From: UBA5972 sp002430125
Lineage (GTDB): Bacteria > Pseudomonadota > Alphaproteobacteria > Rhodobacterales > Rhodobacteraceae
Reading direction: 5' to 3'
NCBI GenBank assembly: GCA_937892915.1
Contig: CALBIC010000136.1
Coordinates: forward strand, 1 to 64,000
Length of the DNA: 64,000 nt
Shown here: piece after piece, positions 27,891 through 36,412 of the stretch
Layout of the letters: every line of letters starts with the position of its first letter
Position numbering within the stretch: position 1 is the stretch's first letter
Notes under the pieces: generated by a model
The model's database searches: none
What the model was told of the DNA's origin: nothing
What the model saw: the letters and a program-made list of their open reading frames with translations, nothing else
Position numbers and translations under genes: made by a program

Positions 27891-28584
27891 AAATTCAGCG
27901 CGCTGCGGACCGTCTGACGAATACGCAAATGGCTACACTTGATACATATCACAGCAATCGCTGCACATTCGTTGTGTGAAACGCATCGGTCTTCTAAGGA
28001 AATCCGCCCCAATGGATCTCAGTCCAGTCCTGTACTGAAGTTCGATCGGAAGCACTCTGTCAGGTGTTGGATACCCAGCGTTTGATTTCCAGTATCGATG
28101 AGAAAGGCGCAAACAATATTCATCCGACGGGAAGATCAGGATCGTGCTGGATGCGAACCTAAGCTAGACAACCTGAAACCCTGCGATGGCCCTGAACAGG
28201 GATTTCTCGTGTTGTCGGCCTGTCCTGCAGTGTTGGCCTGTTGCTGCCGGTCATTGGGCTGCCAGCCGGGGTATCAGGGAATTACTGGCTTTGGAAAACG
28301 GATCAGCGTTACGCTTTCTCCAATCCAGCGAGGCCGAAAACCGCGGCCGAATATCGCTGAAACCCATTTGGACCGTGGCCGGTGACCTGCAGATCAATGA
28401 ACGGTTTGCAGTGGTGATTTTCTTCCATTTGTGACCGATTTTCTGCACCACTCGTACTTGCTGAAAGAATACGATGGACAAACTGGCAGCATTTCGTCAC
28501 CAATTTAGTCCCAAAGCGTCATGAACGCCTCGGGGAAGTTGGCGCGCTTTGAATTTGCGATGAAACCGAGGACCTGCTTGACTT
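27891..28584. other. 694-base gap without a convincing gene
   Basis: No frame here shows recognisable domains, and the longest frames are under 100 codons with no ribosome sites. On the minus strand a frame ending near 28520 reads ANSKRANFPEAFMTLWD before a stop, which looks like a real protein tail and may be a remnant of a lost gene; I cannot assign it. The right end must hold the tup promoter. No hairpin terminator for the exporter operon is evident. Confidence 0.45.
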
Positions 28585-29289
28585 ATGACTGAACTCCTTG
28601 ACGGATTGCGTGCTGCCTTCTGGTTAATCGTGACCTTGGATCATGAACTCCTCGAAATCAGCCTACGGTCTCTGCAAGTGACCTTGACGGCTTTGTTTTT
28701 TGCCTGCCTGATCGGAATCCCTTTTGGCACCTTCCTGGCGGTTTATCGATTTCGCTACAGGCGGTTGGTCATTGCGGTTGCCAACGCGTTGATGGGGCTG
28801 CCGCCGGTCGTGGTTGGGTTGATCGTCTATATCTTTCTGTCCCGCTCAGGGCCTTTCGGAGTGCTGGGCTTGTTGTTTACACCGACAGCAATGATCATTG
28901 CACAAGTTATCATTATCACGCCGTTGATTGCCTCAATCACTCATCAAGCAATGCGAGAGCTGTGGGCGGATTACCACGACTTGCTGATTTCTTTGAATGC
29001 CAGCAAGTGGCAGCGGGTCAAAACGCTGATGTGGGACGGACGGCGCAATTTGTTGACAGCCGCGCTGGCCGGATTTGGCCGCGCAATTGGCGAAGTTGGC
29101 GCAATCATGATTGTTGGCGGAAATATTGACAAGGTGACCCGTGTGCTCACCACCGCCATTGCACTTGAAACAGGCAAAGGCGATTTTGCCATGGCTTTGG
29201 GTTTGGGATTTGTGCTGATCGGGCTAGCGCTGTTCGTAAACTTTGCGATACATTGGTTGTCCCGTACAGAACGCGAGGGCCGCTGGTGA
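28585..29289 (+). CDS. tupB: Tungstate ABC importer permease
   Basis: Inner-membrane permease of the TupABC tungstate importer, 234 residues with about five or six membrane segments. The N-terminal part has SLQVTLTALFFACLIGIPFG, and the cytoplasmic EAA-type loop reads FGRAIGEVGAIMIVGGNI, a sequence typical of TupB rather than ModB or CysTW. It overlaps tupC by four bases (GTGA). Tungstate specificity is inferred from the TupA and TupB features together and from the nearby formate dehydrogenase. Confidence 0.88.
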   Translation: MTELLDGLRAAFWLIVTLDHELLEISLRSLQVTLTALFFACLIGIPFGTFLAVYRFRYRRLVIAVANALMGLPPVVVGLIVYIFLSRSGPFGVLGLLFTPTAMIIAQVIIITPLIASITHQAMRELWADYHDLLISLNASKWQRVKTLMWDGRRNLLTAALAGFGRAIGEVGAIMIVGGNIDKVTRVLTTAIALETGKGDFAMALGLGFVLIGLALFVNFAIHWLSRTEREGRW

Positions 29290-29999
29290 GTGATTTGTTT
29301 CCGCTGACGCTTAAGCACGCGCAGGTTCGGCGCAAAGGCAAGACCATTCTGGGCCCGGTGGAACTGACACTTGAGGCCCGCGGCCTGACAATTTTGATGG
29401 GGCCTAACGGGTCTGGCAAGACGACATTGTTGCGGGTCATCCACGGCGTCGAAAGATTAAGCAGCGGCACTACGAGGTGGGCAGTTTCGGACGCGGTTGC
29501 GCGGGAACGTCAGGCCTATGTGTTTCAGTCCCCAATAATGTTGCGCCGTTCCGTTTCGGACAACTTGCATTACCCTTTGCAGTTGGTTCGAACCCCTCGA
29601 AAACAGGCGGTTGCACTGGTTCAATATTGGCTGAACCGGATCGGCTTTGACGATCTAGCGCAGGTTCAGGCGACAAGCCTATCGGGCGGTGAGCGGCAAA
29701 AGCTGGCCCTAGCCCGTGCTTTAATTAGAAAACCCGACGTGTTGTTTCTGGACGAACCTTGCGCTAACCTTGACGGGAAATCTACTCGCGAAATCGAGAA
29801 TCTGCTGTTGGAAACCCGCGCGGCAGGTACGCGCATTATCATGGCAACGCACGACATCGGGCAAGCACGCCGACTTGCAACTGATGCAATCTTTATTTTG
29901 TCTGGCCGGGTGCAGGAACACAGCCCCGCGGCGGACTTTTTTGAAAGACCTAAGACCTCCGAATTGGTCGCATTCTTACAGGGAGATATAGTCGAATGA
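29286..29999 (+). CDS. tupC: Tungstate ABC importer ATPase
   Basis: 237-residue ATPase with Walker A GPNGSGKTTL, signature LSGGERQKLALA, Walker B VLFLDEPCANLD and His-loop MATHDIGQ. It lacks the C-terminal TOBE/Mop regulatory domain found in ModC, so no oxyanion-sensing domain is fused. The GTG at 29286 sits in the stop of tupB and is preferred to a TTG 33 bases upstream. It overlaps tupA by four bases. Confidence 0.88.
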   Translation: MSDLFPLTLKHAQVRRKGKTILGPVELTLEARGLTILMGPNGSGKTTLLRVIHGVERLSSGTTRWAVSDAVARERQAYVFQSPIMLRRSVSDNLHYPLQLVRTPRKQAVALVQYWLNRIGFDDLAQVQATSLSGGERQKLALARALIRKPDVLFLDEPCANLDGKSTREIENLLLETRAAGTRIIMATHDIGQARRLATDAIFILSGRVQEHSPAADFFERPKTSELVAFLQGDIVE

Positions 30000-30802
30000 T
30001 CAGAGTATTGGTGGGGCTATTTGCGTTGATTTACATGTCTGCTGCGGCCTCGGCCGAGGACCTAAAACTTGCCGTAACAACGTCGTTCGAAAATTCAGGT
30101 TTGGCCGGAATACTCCTGCCGGAAATCAAGGCCGATACTGGCATTGATGTACAACTGATCGTGGTTGGTACCGGTCAAGCCATCCGGCTGGGCAAGGCCG
30201 GTGACGTTGATGCAATTCTGGTGCATTCGCGCCAAGCCGAAGAGGCGTTTCTTGCTGCCGGGTTTGGCACGCATCGACGGGAAATCATGTACAACGATTT
30301 TGTTCTGATAGGCCCGTCAGATGACCCTGCTGGTATTTCGGACGCCAAAACCGTTGTCCAGGCAGTGCAACGAATTGCAGACACTGAGTCTGCATTTGTT
30401 AGTCGCGGCGACGATAGTGGTACACATAAGTCCGAGCTTTCGATCTGGTCTGCTTCTGGGTTGAACGTGGCGTCTTTTGGCGACTGGTATCGCTCGGTCG
30501 GTGCCGGTATGGGGGCGGCGCTGGTGACGGCCAGTGGCATGAATGCCTACATTTTGTCGGATCGTGCCAGCTGGTTGAAATTTGGCAAAAAGGCAAAACT
30601 GAAGCTTTTGTTTTCTGGGGATCCGGCACTGTTCAATCAATATGCCTACCTTCCGGTTAACCCGCAAATTCATCCGCATGTGCGCAATGATCTGGCTATG
30701 CAGCTTGAGGCATGGCTGGTCAGCGACCGCGCCAAATATCTGATCGAAAACTACCGGATCAACGGCGAATCGTTGTTTACGTTCAACGCGTCACCTCAAT
30801 GA
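29996..30802 (+). CDS. tupA: Tungstate-binding periplasmic protein
   Basis: 268 residues with a Sec signal ending near SAAASAEDL. The mature start LKLAVTTSFENSGLAGILLP carries the TTS-x-x-x-SG oxyanion site typical of TupA; VVGTGQAIRLGKAGDVDAIL and the SRGDDSGTHKSE segment complete the binding pocket. TupA proteins bind tungstate far more tightly than molybdate, but the residues here do not prove metal selectivity. The C-terminal block AWLVSDRAKYLIENYRING is echoed in the heme protein at 33398-34129. Confidence 0.9.
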   Translation: MIRVLVGLFALIYMSAAASAEDLKLAVTTSFENSGLAGILLPEIKADTGIDVQLIVVGTGQAIRLGKAGDVDAILVHSRQAEEAFLAAGFGTHRREIMYNDFVLIGPSDDPAGISDAKTVVQAVQRIADTESAFVSRGDDSGTHKSELSIWSASGLNVASFGDWYRSVGAGMGAALVTASGMNAYILSDRASWLKFGKKAKLKLLFSGDPALFNQYAYLPVNPQIHPHVRNDLAMQLEAWLVSDRAKYLIENYRINGESLFTFNASPQ

Positions 30803-30835
30803 ACGGCTGAGATTATCAAATAACCCGGGCCGCAT

Positions 30836-31330
30836 TCAGTGATGATGTGGCTCGTCATCCAGTGACCCGTGGATCGCGAATTGCCCAAGATCTGCGTCCT
30901 GGGGTTCGATTATCCGGTAACTTTCGTTGACACCGGCTTCGGTCAGTTCACGTGCGACGGTCAGCAGCGTGTTAGGCGCATGTCCATCGCATAAATCCTG
31001 CATCTGACTAACTTCTTCAAGCGCAACAGCCCGCGCCGCTTCTGTCGAAGGTGCGCCGTAAATATCGACAAAATGCTTTGCCAACAAATCGACAATCCAC
31101 TCTTTTTCGGACGCTTCCAGTTGGGTCACTGCCACAAAGCTGACCCGACCAAAGGTTTCGCATCCCATCCAGCCGTTTGAAAAAGCCTGACGCGCTTTGC
31201 CTGTCAAATCAGCTTCGGACCAGTTTGAAAACTCAAAACCGCCGGATATACACCATTCCCCAGTTCGGGCCGGGCTATGGAATACGCGGGTATCGCTTTC
31301 ATCGAAATGGATGGCACGGGCAAGTTTCAT
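30836..31330 (-). CDS. DUF6505-like protein
   Basis: 164-residue cytoplasmic protein with no signal or membrane segment. It starts MKLARAIHFDESDTRVFHSPAR, and its middle part is rich in conserved Trp/Phe (SGGFEFSNW, NGWMGCETFGRVSFVAV). The C-terminal tail is His-rich (EPHHH). I place it with the uncharacterised DUF6505 family by resemblance. Its start shares one base with the stop of the ligase-like gene, so it is the last gene of a minus-strand operon beginning with the DUF6494-like gene. A role in formate dehydrogenase maturation is suggested only by location. Confidence 0.7.
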   Translation of the reverse strand: MKLARAIHFDESDTRVFHSPARTGEWCISGGFEFSNWSEADLTGKARQAFSNGWMGCETFGRVSFVAVTQLEASEKEWIVDLLAKHFVDIYGAPSTEAARAVALEEVSQMQDLCDGHAPNTLLTVARELTEAGVNESYRIIEPQDADLGQFAIHGSLDDEPHHH

Positions 31331-32034
31331 CAGCGGTCCCTTAGCAGGTCTGTCAGAGGTACAAGCGTGGTTTTGTCGCCTTGCTGTAAAAGCAACCCAA
31401 GTCGTTCGTCAACCCCAAGAAATATGCCGCTTTTGCCGCACACAAGGATTTCTTTACCGACGCCATGGGCAATCCCGATCCATTCACGGTGGGCAGCCGC
31501 AACACCTGTGTCCGCCCACGAATTTATGCCGACCAGCGTGTGGCGCATCCACGCTTCTAGCAGCTCAACCGCGTCAACGTCCGAACAGCCTTCTGCATAG
31601 AGGGCTGTTTCATCAGGTGTGTGTCCGGTTTCGTCATTGGCTGGCCAAAGTTGAACTTCCAGTCCGACCACCAGCCAGTCAGGAATCGTCGCCGGATCGA
31701 CATCCGAAGCTGCGACAGTTAATTTCCCGCAGCGCCCGCCGTTCACCCGGATACTGCCAGCCCATTCCAGATGCACGCCGACTTCTGGTGGCGCAAGCGC
31801 CCCAAACGCATTCTGAAATCCGACACCACAGACCGGAAGCATGACGATGGCATCCTTTAAGGGCACTTCCGGCGCAAAAACGACCGCTGCGCGTAACCGA
31901 TCCGGTGCCAGATCAAAAGCCACCAAACCCGCGTCACAGCCTTGCGCCGCCTGCGCGCAAGCCTCGGAAAAGGGGTCGCCTTTTCCGGTCCAATCCAAGC
32001 TGGAAAAAAGTGGTGGAAACTGCGGCTGGCTCAT
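31330..32034 (-). CDS. Biotin/lipoate-ligase-like protein, probably non-canonical
   Basis: 234 residues related to the BPL/LplA/LipB fold (DUF4444-type C terminus). The block VHLEWAGSIRVNGGRCGKL corresponds to the WPNDIL...GRKxxGIL region of ligases, but WP is WA and the catalytic-lysine position is not conserved. The GRGRxGR adenylate loop is also absent, so classical ligase activity is doubtful. It overlaps the DUF6505-like gene by one base and mrp by four, suggesting a shared maturation role. It could instead bind a cofactor or a carrier protein. Confidence 0.72.
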   Translation of the reverse strand: MSQPQFPPLFSSLDWTGKGDPFSEACAQAAQGCDAGLVAFDLAPDRLRAAVVFAPEVPLKDAIVMLPVCGVGFQNAFGALAPPEVGVHLEWAGSIRVNGGRCGKLTVAASDVDPATIPDWLVVGLEVQLWPANDETGHTPDETALYAEGCSDVDAVELLEAWMRHTLVGINSWADTGVAAAHREWIGIAHGVGKEILVCGKSGIFLGVDERLGLLLQQGDKTTLVPLTDLLRDR

Positions 32035-33098
32035 GCGTCCCCGTTTGCGATCAGATCACGCGCGATTTTCCGGAAACATTCGGCCTGCGGGCTGTCGGGT
32101 TTTGAGATCACAATCGGCGCGCCCCCGTCGGAGGCCATTCGGATATCAAGATGCAGAGGAATCTCGGCCAGCAACGGCACGTTCAGTTTCTTGGCTTCGG
32201 CGGCAACTCCGCCATGCCCGAACGTATGCTCTTCATGACCGCAAGCCGAACAGATATGTGTCGACATATTTTCAATCATACCGATAATCCGGGTGCCAAG
32301 CTGGTTGAACATATCAATGCCTTTGCGTGCGTCCAAAAGCGCCACATCCTGCGGTGTGGAAACAATAATCGCCCCATCAAGCTTTGATTTTTGCACCAGC
32401 GTCATCGGCACATCGCCGGTGCCCGGCGGCAGATCAACGATCAGAACGTCCAGAGCGCCCCACTGCACATTGGTCAGCATTTGCTGCAAAGCGCCCATCA
32501 GCATCGGGCCACGCCAGACCACTGCCTGATCGTCGTTTGCCATCAACCCCATCGACATCATCGTCACGCCAAAATTACGCATCGGCAAAATGGTTTTGCC
32601 ATCGGGCGAAGATGGCCGCCCGGAAACACCAAGCATCCGCGGTTGTGACGGGCCATAAACATCCGCATCCAGCAAACCGACGCGGCGGCCTTCGACGGCC
32701 AAAGCACAGGCGATATTTGATGCAACGGTGGATTTTCCGACCCCCCCTTTGCCCGAGGCAATCGCGATAATGCGGTCAATGCCGGGAATTCTCGCGGGGC
32801 CAGCCGGCGTTGAAGCACGGTTCGGCTTAAGATCGGGCGGTGCGGCTTGGGTGGAATGTGCAGTCATCACCACCGAAACCGCGGCAACGCCCTTCAATGC
32901 TTTGATTTTATCCTCGGCCTCCTGGCGGACCGCGTGATAATTTTCGGCATGACGTGCGCTGACTTCAAGCACAAAGCGCACCGCCTGATCCTGCACCGTC
33001 AGCGCCTTGACCAACCCGGCATCAACGATATTGCTGTCGCTAATCGGATCATTTAAAGTTTTCAGGACTTTAAGAACATCTTCGCGAGTTACTGGCAC
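32031..33098 (-). CDS. mrp: Mrp/NBP35-family Fe-S carrier ATPase
   Basis: 355-residue P-loop protein of the Mrp/ApbC family that carries and delivers iron-sulfur clusters. An N-terminal MIP18/DUF59 domain occupies about residues 1-75. A deviant Walker A SGKGGVGKST and VDLPPGTGD follow, and the CSACG pair near residue 285 supplies the bridging cysteines. It probably loads Fe-S clusters onto the many-cluster formate dehydrogenase proteins nearby, although Mrp serves other clients too. It overlaps the ligase-like gene by four bases. Confidence 0.93.
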   Translation of the reverse strand: MPVTREDVLKVLKTLNDPISDSNIVDAGLVKALTVQDQAVRFVLEVSARHAENYHAVRQEAEDKIKALKGVAAVSVVMTAHSTQAAPPDLKPNRASTPAGPARIPGIDRIIAIASGKGGVGKSTVASNIACALAVEGRRVGLLDADVYGPSQPRMLGVSGRPSSPDGKTILPMRNFGVTMMSMGLMANDDQAVVWRGPMLMGALQQMLTNVQWGALDVLIVDLPPGTGDVPMTLVQKSKLDGAIIVSTPQDVALLDARKGIDMFNQLGTRIIGMIENMSTHICSACGHEEHTFGHGGVAAEAKKLNVPLLAEIPLHLDIRMASDGGAPIVISKPDSPQAECFRKIARDLIANGDA

Positions 33099-33106
33099 GT
33101 TCTTAT

Positions 33107-33295
33107 CTACCCTTGAATCTTGCTGGTGACGACATGTTCCAGCGCAAGCCCGTCGATGGTCAGAACCATTTTGGCCTCGAACGATTTGCCAGTCGTATCA
33201 CCCGCATTTCGCATGGCTTCCTCGATAGCTTGCTGGGACGTCACGCCGACTTGTTTCAGGAACTTTCGCATAGACATGTTGAAATCTTCATTCAT
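33107..33295 (-). CDS. DUF6494-like small protein
   Basis: 62-residue soluble protein: MNEDFNMSMRKFLKQVGVTSQQAIEEAMRNAG, with FEAKMVLTIDGLALEHVV at the end. The size and sequence match the small uncharacterised family DUF6494 as I recall it. It is the first gene of the minus-strand operon with mrp, nine bases upstream of mrp. The helical N-terminal half and short beta hairpin would suit a protein-binding module; no catalytic residues are obvious. Confidence 0.75.
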   Translation of the reverse strand: MNEDFNMSMRKFLKQVGVTSQQAIEEAMRNAGDTTGKSFEAKMVLTIDGLALEHVVTSKIQG

Positions 33296-33397
33296 GTATT
33301 GGCCTCTCTGGTTTTAACACAACGCCTTGACGCAACTGCGCCAGTGCTTTTACGGTTTAGTCAATGCCCTGACACTTTTGACGAGCAGGATGCAAAG

Positions 33398-34129
33398 TTG
33401 AAAACGGTAGTCCTTCTTATCCTTGCTTTGTGGCCGACATCGTTGTCAGCCCAAAGTACCGAGCTTCGCCTGTTCATGGCAGAGGATATTTCTGCCACCG
33501 GGTTCACGCAATATCTGCTGCCGCGTTTCTCCCTCAAGCATTCAATTCGTGTCATCAAGACACCTTTGGATAACCAGGCAGACGTGATTATAGGCGATAA
33601 AGGTCTCCCGGTTTTTAGCGGACTTGGGCAGGATTGGCATCTGTTGCGTAATAACACGACGCAGGCGGTCAAGTTTGAAGACTGGTTGCTGTCGGAAATT
33701 GGCAAACGCGCCATAGCGGCCTTTGTTGTTGATGGTGCCGCCGTGTTCAACCCAAATTTGGCGACCGAATTGCCGATACAGGCCGTGATCTTCAAGGGTG
33801 ACGCCGCGCAGGGCGAACGCCTGTCGCTGCTGCATTGCGGCCGCTGTCATGTGATCAACGCAAGCAACCGCATGAAGGGCATGGGGGCGACGCCGTCGTT
33901 CGGTGTTTTGCGCACACTGGACGACTGGCAGAGCCGGTTCTCGACGTTTTATGTTCTGAACCCGCATCCAAGTTTCACGCAAATTGTCGATGTCACCACG
34001 GCGTTTGATCCGGCGCATCCGTCGCCGATTCACCCTTTGACGCTCACACAAGGCGGCCTGGATGCGATCCTTGCCTATGTTTCGACTATTGAACCTGCTG
34101 ATCTGGGCGCACCGCTGCAATCTCAATGA
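33398..34129 (+). CDS. Secreted TupA-like domain fused to c-type cytochrome motif
   Basis: 243 residues. The TTG start at 33398 follows GAGCAGGA and gives a clean Sec signal (KTVVLLILALWPTSLSAQ). Residues 23-65 (LRLFMAEDISATGFTQYLLP...ADVII) and 93-118 (WLLSEIGKRAIAAFVVDG...F.N) resemble the start and end of TupA, with the central part of TupA missing. From residue 135 a heme-binding section shows HCGRCH (Cys147, Cys150, His151), candidate Met ligands at 159 and 162, and NPHPSFTQI. The heme motif is directly visible; the TupA relationship is my inference from aligned residues. It sits between the mrp operon and the formate dehydrogenase genes, and its stop overlaps the end of the convergent Fe-S gene. 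Confidence 0.75.
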   Translation: MKTVVLLILALWPTSLSAQSTELRLFMAEDISATGFTQYLLPRFSLKHSIRVIKTPLDNQADVIIGDKGLPVFSGLGQDWHLLRNNTTQAVKFEDWLLSEIGKRAIAAFVVDGAAVFNPNLATELPIQAVIFKGDAAQGERLSLLHCGRCHVINASNRMKGMGATPSFGVLRTLDDWQSRFSTFYVLNPHPSFTQIVDVTTAFDPAHPSPIHPLTLTQGGLDAILAYVSTIEPADLGAPLQSQ

Positions 34130-36078
34130 TCCTTGCGTTTGCTAAAATAGTCGTCCGTGGTGCGAACCCGAGGCCGTTCACCGCCAGCCAGCGGATTGTT
34201 GGTGGAATGAAATTGCGCGTTGATCCGGCAATTGTCGCACATCTGGATCATCCGCGCCGCCGCTGGACTTGCAAACATCGCATGCTTGCCCGCCAGCTTT
34301 TCGGTGATCTTTTCGATGGTGGATTTCACCCCGAACAATGATCCGCATTCAACGCAGGCAAAGGGCTCTTCTTCGTGCAGAACTTTTTGGCTGAACGCAC
34401 CATCACTTAAATCCAGTTGCGGCAGCAGGCTGATCGCCTTTTCCGGACAGATATTGACGCAGAGTCCACATTGCAGACAGGCGTCCTCCTGAAACCGGAG
34501 CTGTGGCAAATCGGGATTGTCAGCAAGCGCGCCAGACGGGCATAACGAGACACAGGACAGGCATAAGGTGCAGGCGTCTTTGTCAACCAACACAGCACCG
34601 TAAGGCGCACCCGGCGGCAATTCTATCAACGTTTCGCCCGGACGCAGGGCCTTTGCGGCCAACCGCGCCACTTGCCGACGCGTACCCATTGGCAGGACAG
34701 GGTTGCCAATTGCATCGCCGGTTTTTGTCGCAAACAAATGATCCGACAGCGCGTCAGGATCGTCAAAATCAAGCATTTCAACAGCCGGGTTTCCAGAAAT
34801 TGCTACCGCTAGGGCAACCTCTGTTACCAAGGCATCCCGTTCGGTTCGCGGTGCAAGCAGAATATCGACGCTAACAAAACCACTTGAAAGGGCCGCCAGT
34901 ATTTCCGCATGTCCAAAGCCCGCCAAAGCTTCAACCTCAAGCGGGATAACGTCAGCCGGCAATCCCCGGCTGAACCGCGCTGCCAGTGAAATCAATTCAC
35001 TGCCGTAATCCGCGTCATGCACCAGAAGCCGGGGTTTTTTCCCTCCGGCTTTTCGAAAAGTCGCGGCCAATGTCTGCACTCGCCGAAAGATCACATCAAC
35101 GGTTGGCGCGTCAAAACTGATCGCCCCTGAGGGGCATACTGCAGCACAAGCACCGCATCCTGCACAGATCATCGGGTCGACGGTGACATGCTCGCCCGCA
35201 GGTGTGATCGCCCCTGTCGGACAAATGTTCAGACACTTGGAGCACGCGGGTTTTTCCGCACGCGAATGCGCGCAAAGTGACGGTTCCATCCGCACATAGA
35301 GCAGCTTTTCAAACGTCCCAACCATTTGCGAGGCCGACAAGATCGCCGCCGCCGTTTCGCGTTGGCTGCGCGGATCAGCGCGCAGATAGCCGTCACGTTT
35401 TTCAGGTGCCGCAAACAGCGGCGTGCCACCGGTCAGATCAAGAATAATATCGCATTCAGAAATTGCGCCATCCTGTGGGGCGGTCATCTTGGGTGCACCG
35501 CGCCCGCCGGGAATGATTTGCTGTAAGGCATCAATCTTGACCGAAAACCGGCCCAGCGTCCCGGTTGCATGCTTCAACGTGCCGCGCACCGTATCAAAAT
35601 TTGCAGAGCGTTCGACATCCTGATCCGGCCCAAGTAAAACCGTCACAACCAACGCGCCGGCAAGATCATTGGCGGCCTGAATTGCGACTTCGGTCGATCC
35701 AATGATCAGGCAGGTCCCTTCTGACACCACATCGACACTTTTTGGCAATGGATTGTCCAGCATCGCTTCGGCGACCAGTGCTGCCATCTTTGGGCCGCTC
35801 TTTGCGCCTTGGTCTGACCAACCTGACCGGTCTCGCAGGTCAACAAAATCCGGAACCGGCAAATCCAATTCCTCGGCAAGCTGGGTGAAGCGCTGCGATT
35901 CCTGCTGGCAGGCAATCATGACGTCGCCATCCGACATTGCCTTGGCTGCCAGATTGATCTGATCCATGCACAGACTGCTATGAATCCGCGAACACACAAC
36001 GCCGGTCGCGCTGGTTATTGCATCCGGATCAACCCTTTGCGAACCCAGACAATCGCAGATCAACAGTTTTTTGCTCAT
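34123..36078 (-). CDS. Multi-cluster 4Fe-4S protein of the formate dehydrogenase locus
   Basis: 651-residue soluble protein with four ferredoxin-type clusters in two pairs. The first pair is Cys269/279/282/286 and Cys305/308/311/315; the second is Cys503/506/509/513 and Cys534/537/540/544. Two CxxC pairs at the C terminus (575/578 and 614/617) could form a zinc ribbon. There is no signal peptide. Residues 120-220 contain a Rossmann-like stretch (LIIGSTEVAIQAA). It is divergent from the DUF3305 gene and resembles the large ferredoxin-like proteins found beside this class of formate dehydrogenase. A role in electron transfer or cluster supply is inferred. Confidence 0.85.
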   Translation of the reverse strand: MSKKLLICDCLGSQRVDPDAITSATGVVCSRIHSSLCMDQINLAAKAMSDGDVMIACQQESQRFTQLAEELDLPVPDFVDLRDRSGWSDQGAKSGPKMAALVAEAMLDNPLPKSVDVVSEGTCLIIGSTEVAIQAANDLAGALVVTVLLGPDQDVERSANFDTVRGTLKHATGTLGRFSVKIDALQQIIPGGRGAPKMTAPQDGAISECDIILDLTGGTPLFAAPEKRDGYLRADPRSQRETAAAILSASQMVGTFEKLLYVRMEPSLCAHSRAEKPACSKCLNICPTGAITPAGEHVTVDPMICAGCGACAAVCPSGAISFDAPTVDVIFRRVQTLAATFRKAGGKKPRLLVHDADYGSELISLAARFSRGLPADVIPLEVEALAGFGHAEILAALSSGFVSVDILLAPRTERDALVTEVALAVAISGNPAVEMLDFDDPDALSDHLFATKTGDAIGNPVLPMGTRRQVARLAAKALRPGETLIELPPGAPYGAVLVDKDACTLCLSCVSLCPSGALADNPDLPQLRFQEDACLQCGLCVNICPEKAISLLPQLDLSDGAFSQKVLHEEEPFACVECGSLFGVKSTIEKITEKLAGKHAMFASPAAARMIQMCDNCRINAQFHSTNNPLAGGERPRVRTTDDYFSKRKDH

Positions 36079-36412
36079 ACGACCCCCGAAAGCGGCACCG
36101 GATTACATTATCCGCGCTTTTCCTTGGGGTTCAGTTATGCGTGAATATCCGTCGCCGTAAACCGAAATTCGAGAAATAGACACTGTTCGTTTAGCCAAAA
36201 TCAGGCAGAATCGCGAAATGGGCCCCAGATAATTTGCTTTTTGCCGGTTTTTTGGAACAATCCTTTACCAATTTACCTCTTAAAAACTTGCCACTAACAA
36301 AGCTTTACAAACTTTAAGGCAGTTAAATTCCAGCTTCTCGAAAAAACTGCTATGGTTTTCTTACCAATTGATGCACTTTCATAGGCACAGACTTGCAATA
36401 CCGGGAGAGGCC
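36079..36412. other. AT-rich divergent promoter region
   Basis: About 330 bases between the Fe-S gene and the DUF3305 gene, clearly more AT-rich than the flanks (for example 36240-36370). It should contain the promoter of the whole formate dehydrogenase operon. I see no FNR-type TTGAT-N4-ATCAA site, no sigma-54 site and no clear Moco-riboswitch fold. Confidence 0.5.

Noticed and set aside
36079..36412. FNR/anaerobox or sigma-54 control of the formate dehydrogenase operon
   Set aside because: No TTGAT-N4-ATCAA or GG-N10-GC site was found in the divergent region.
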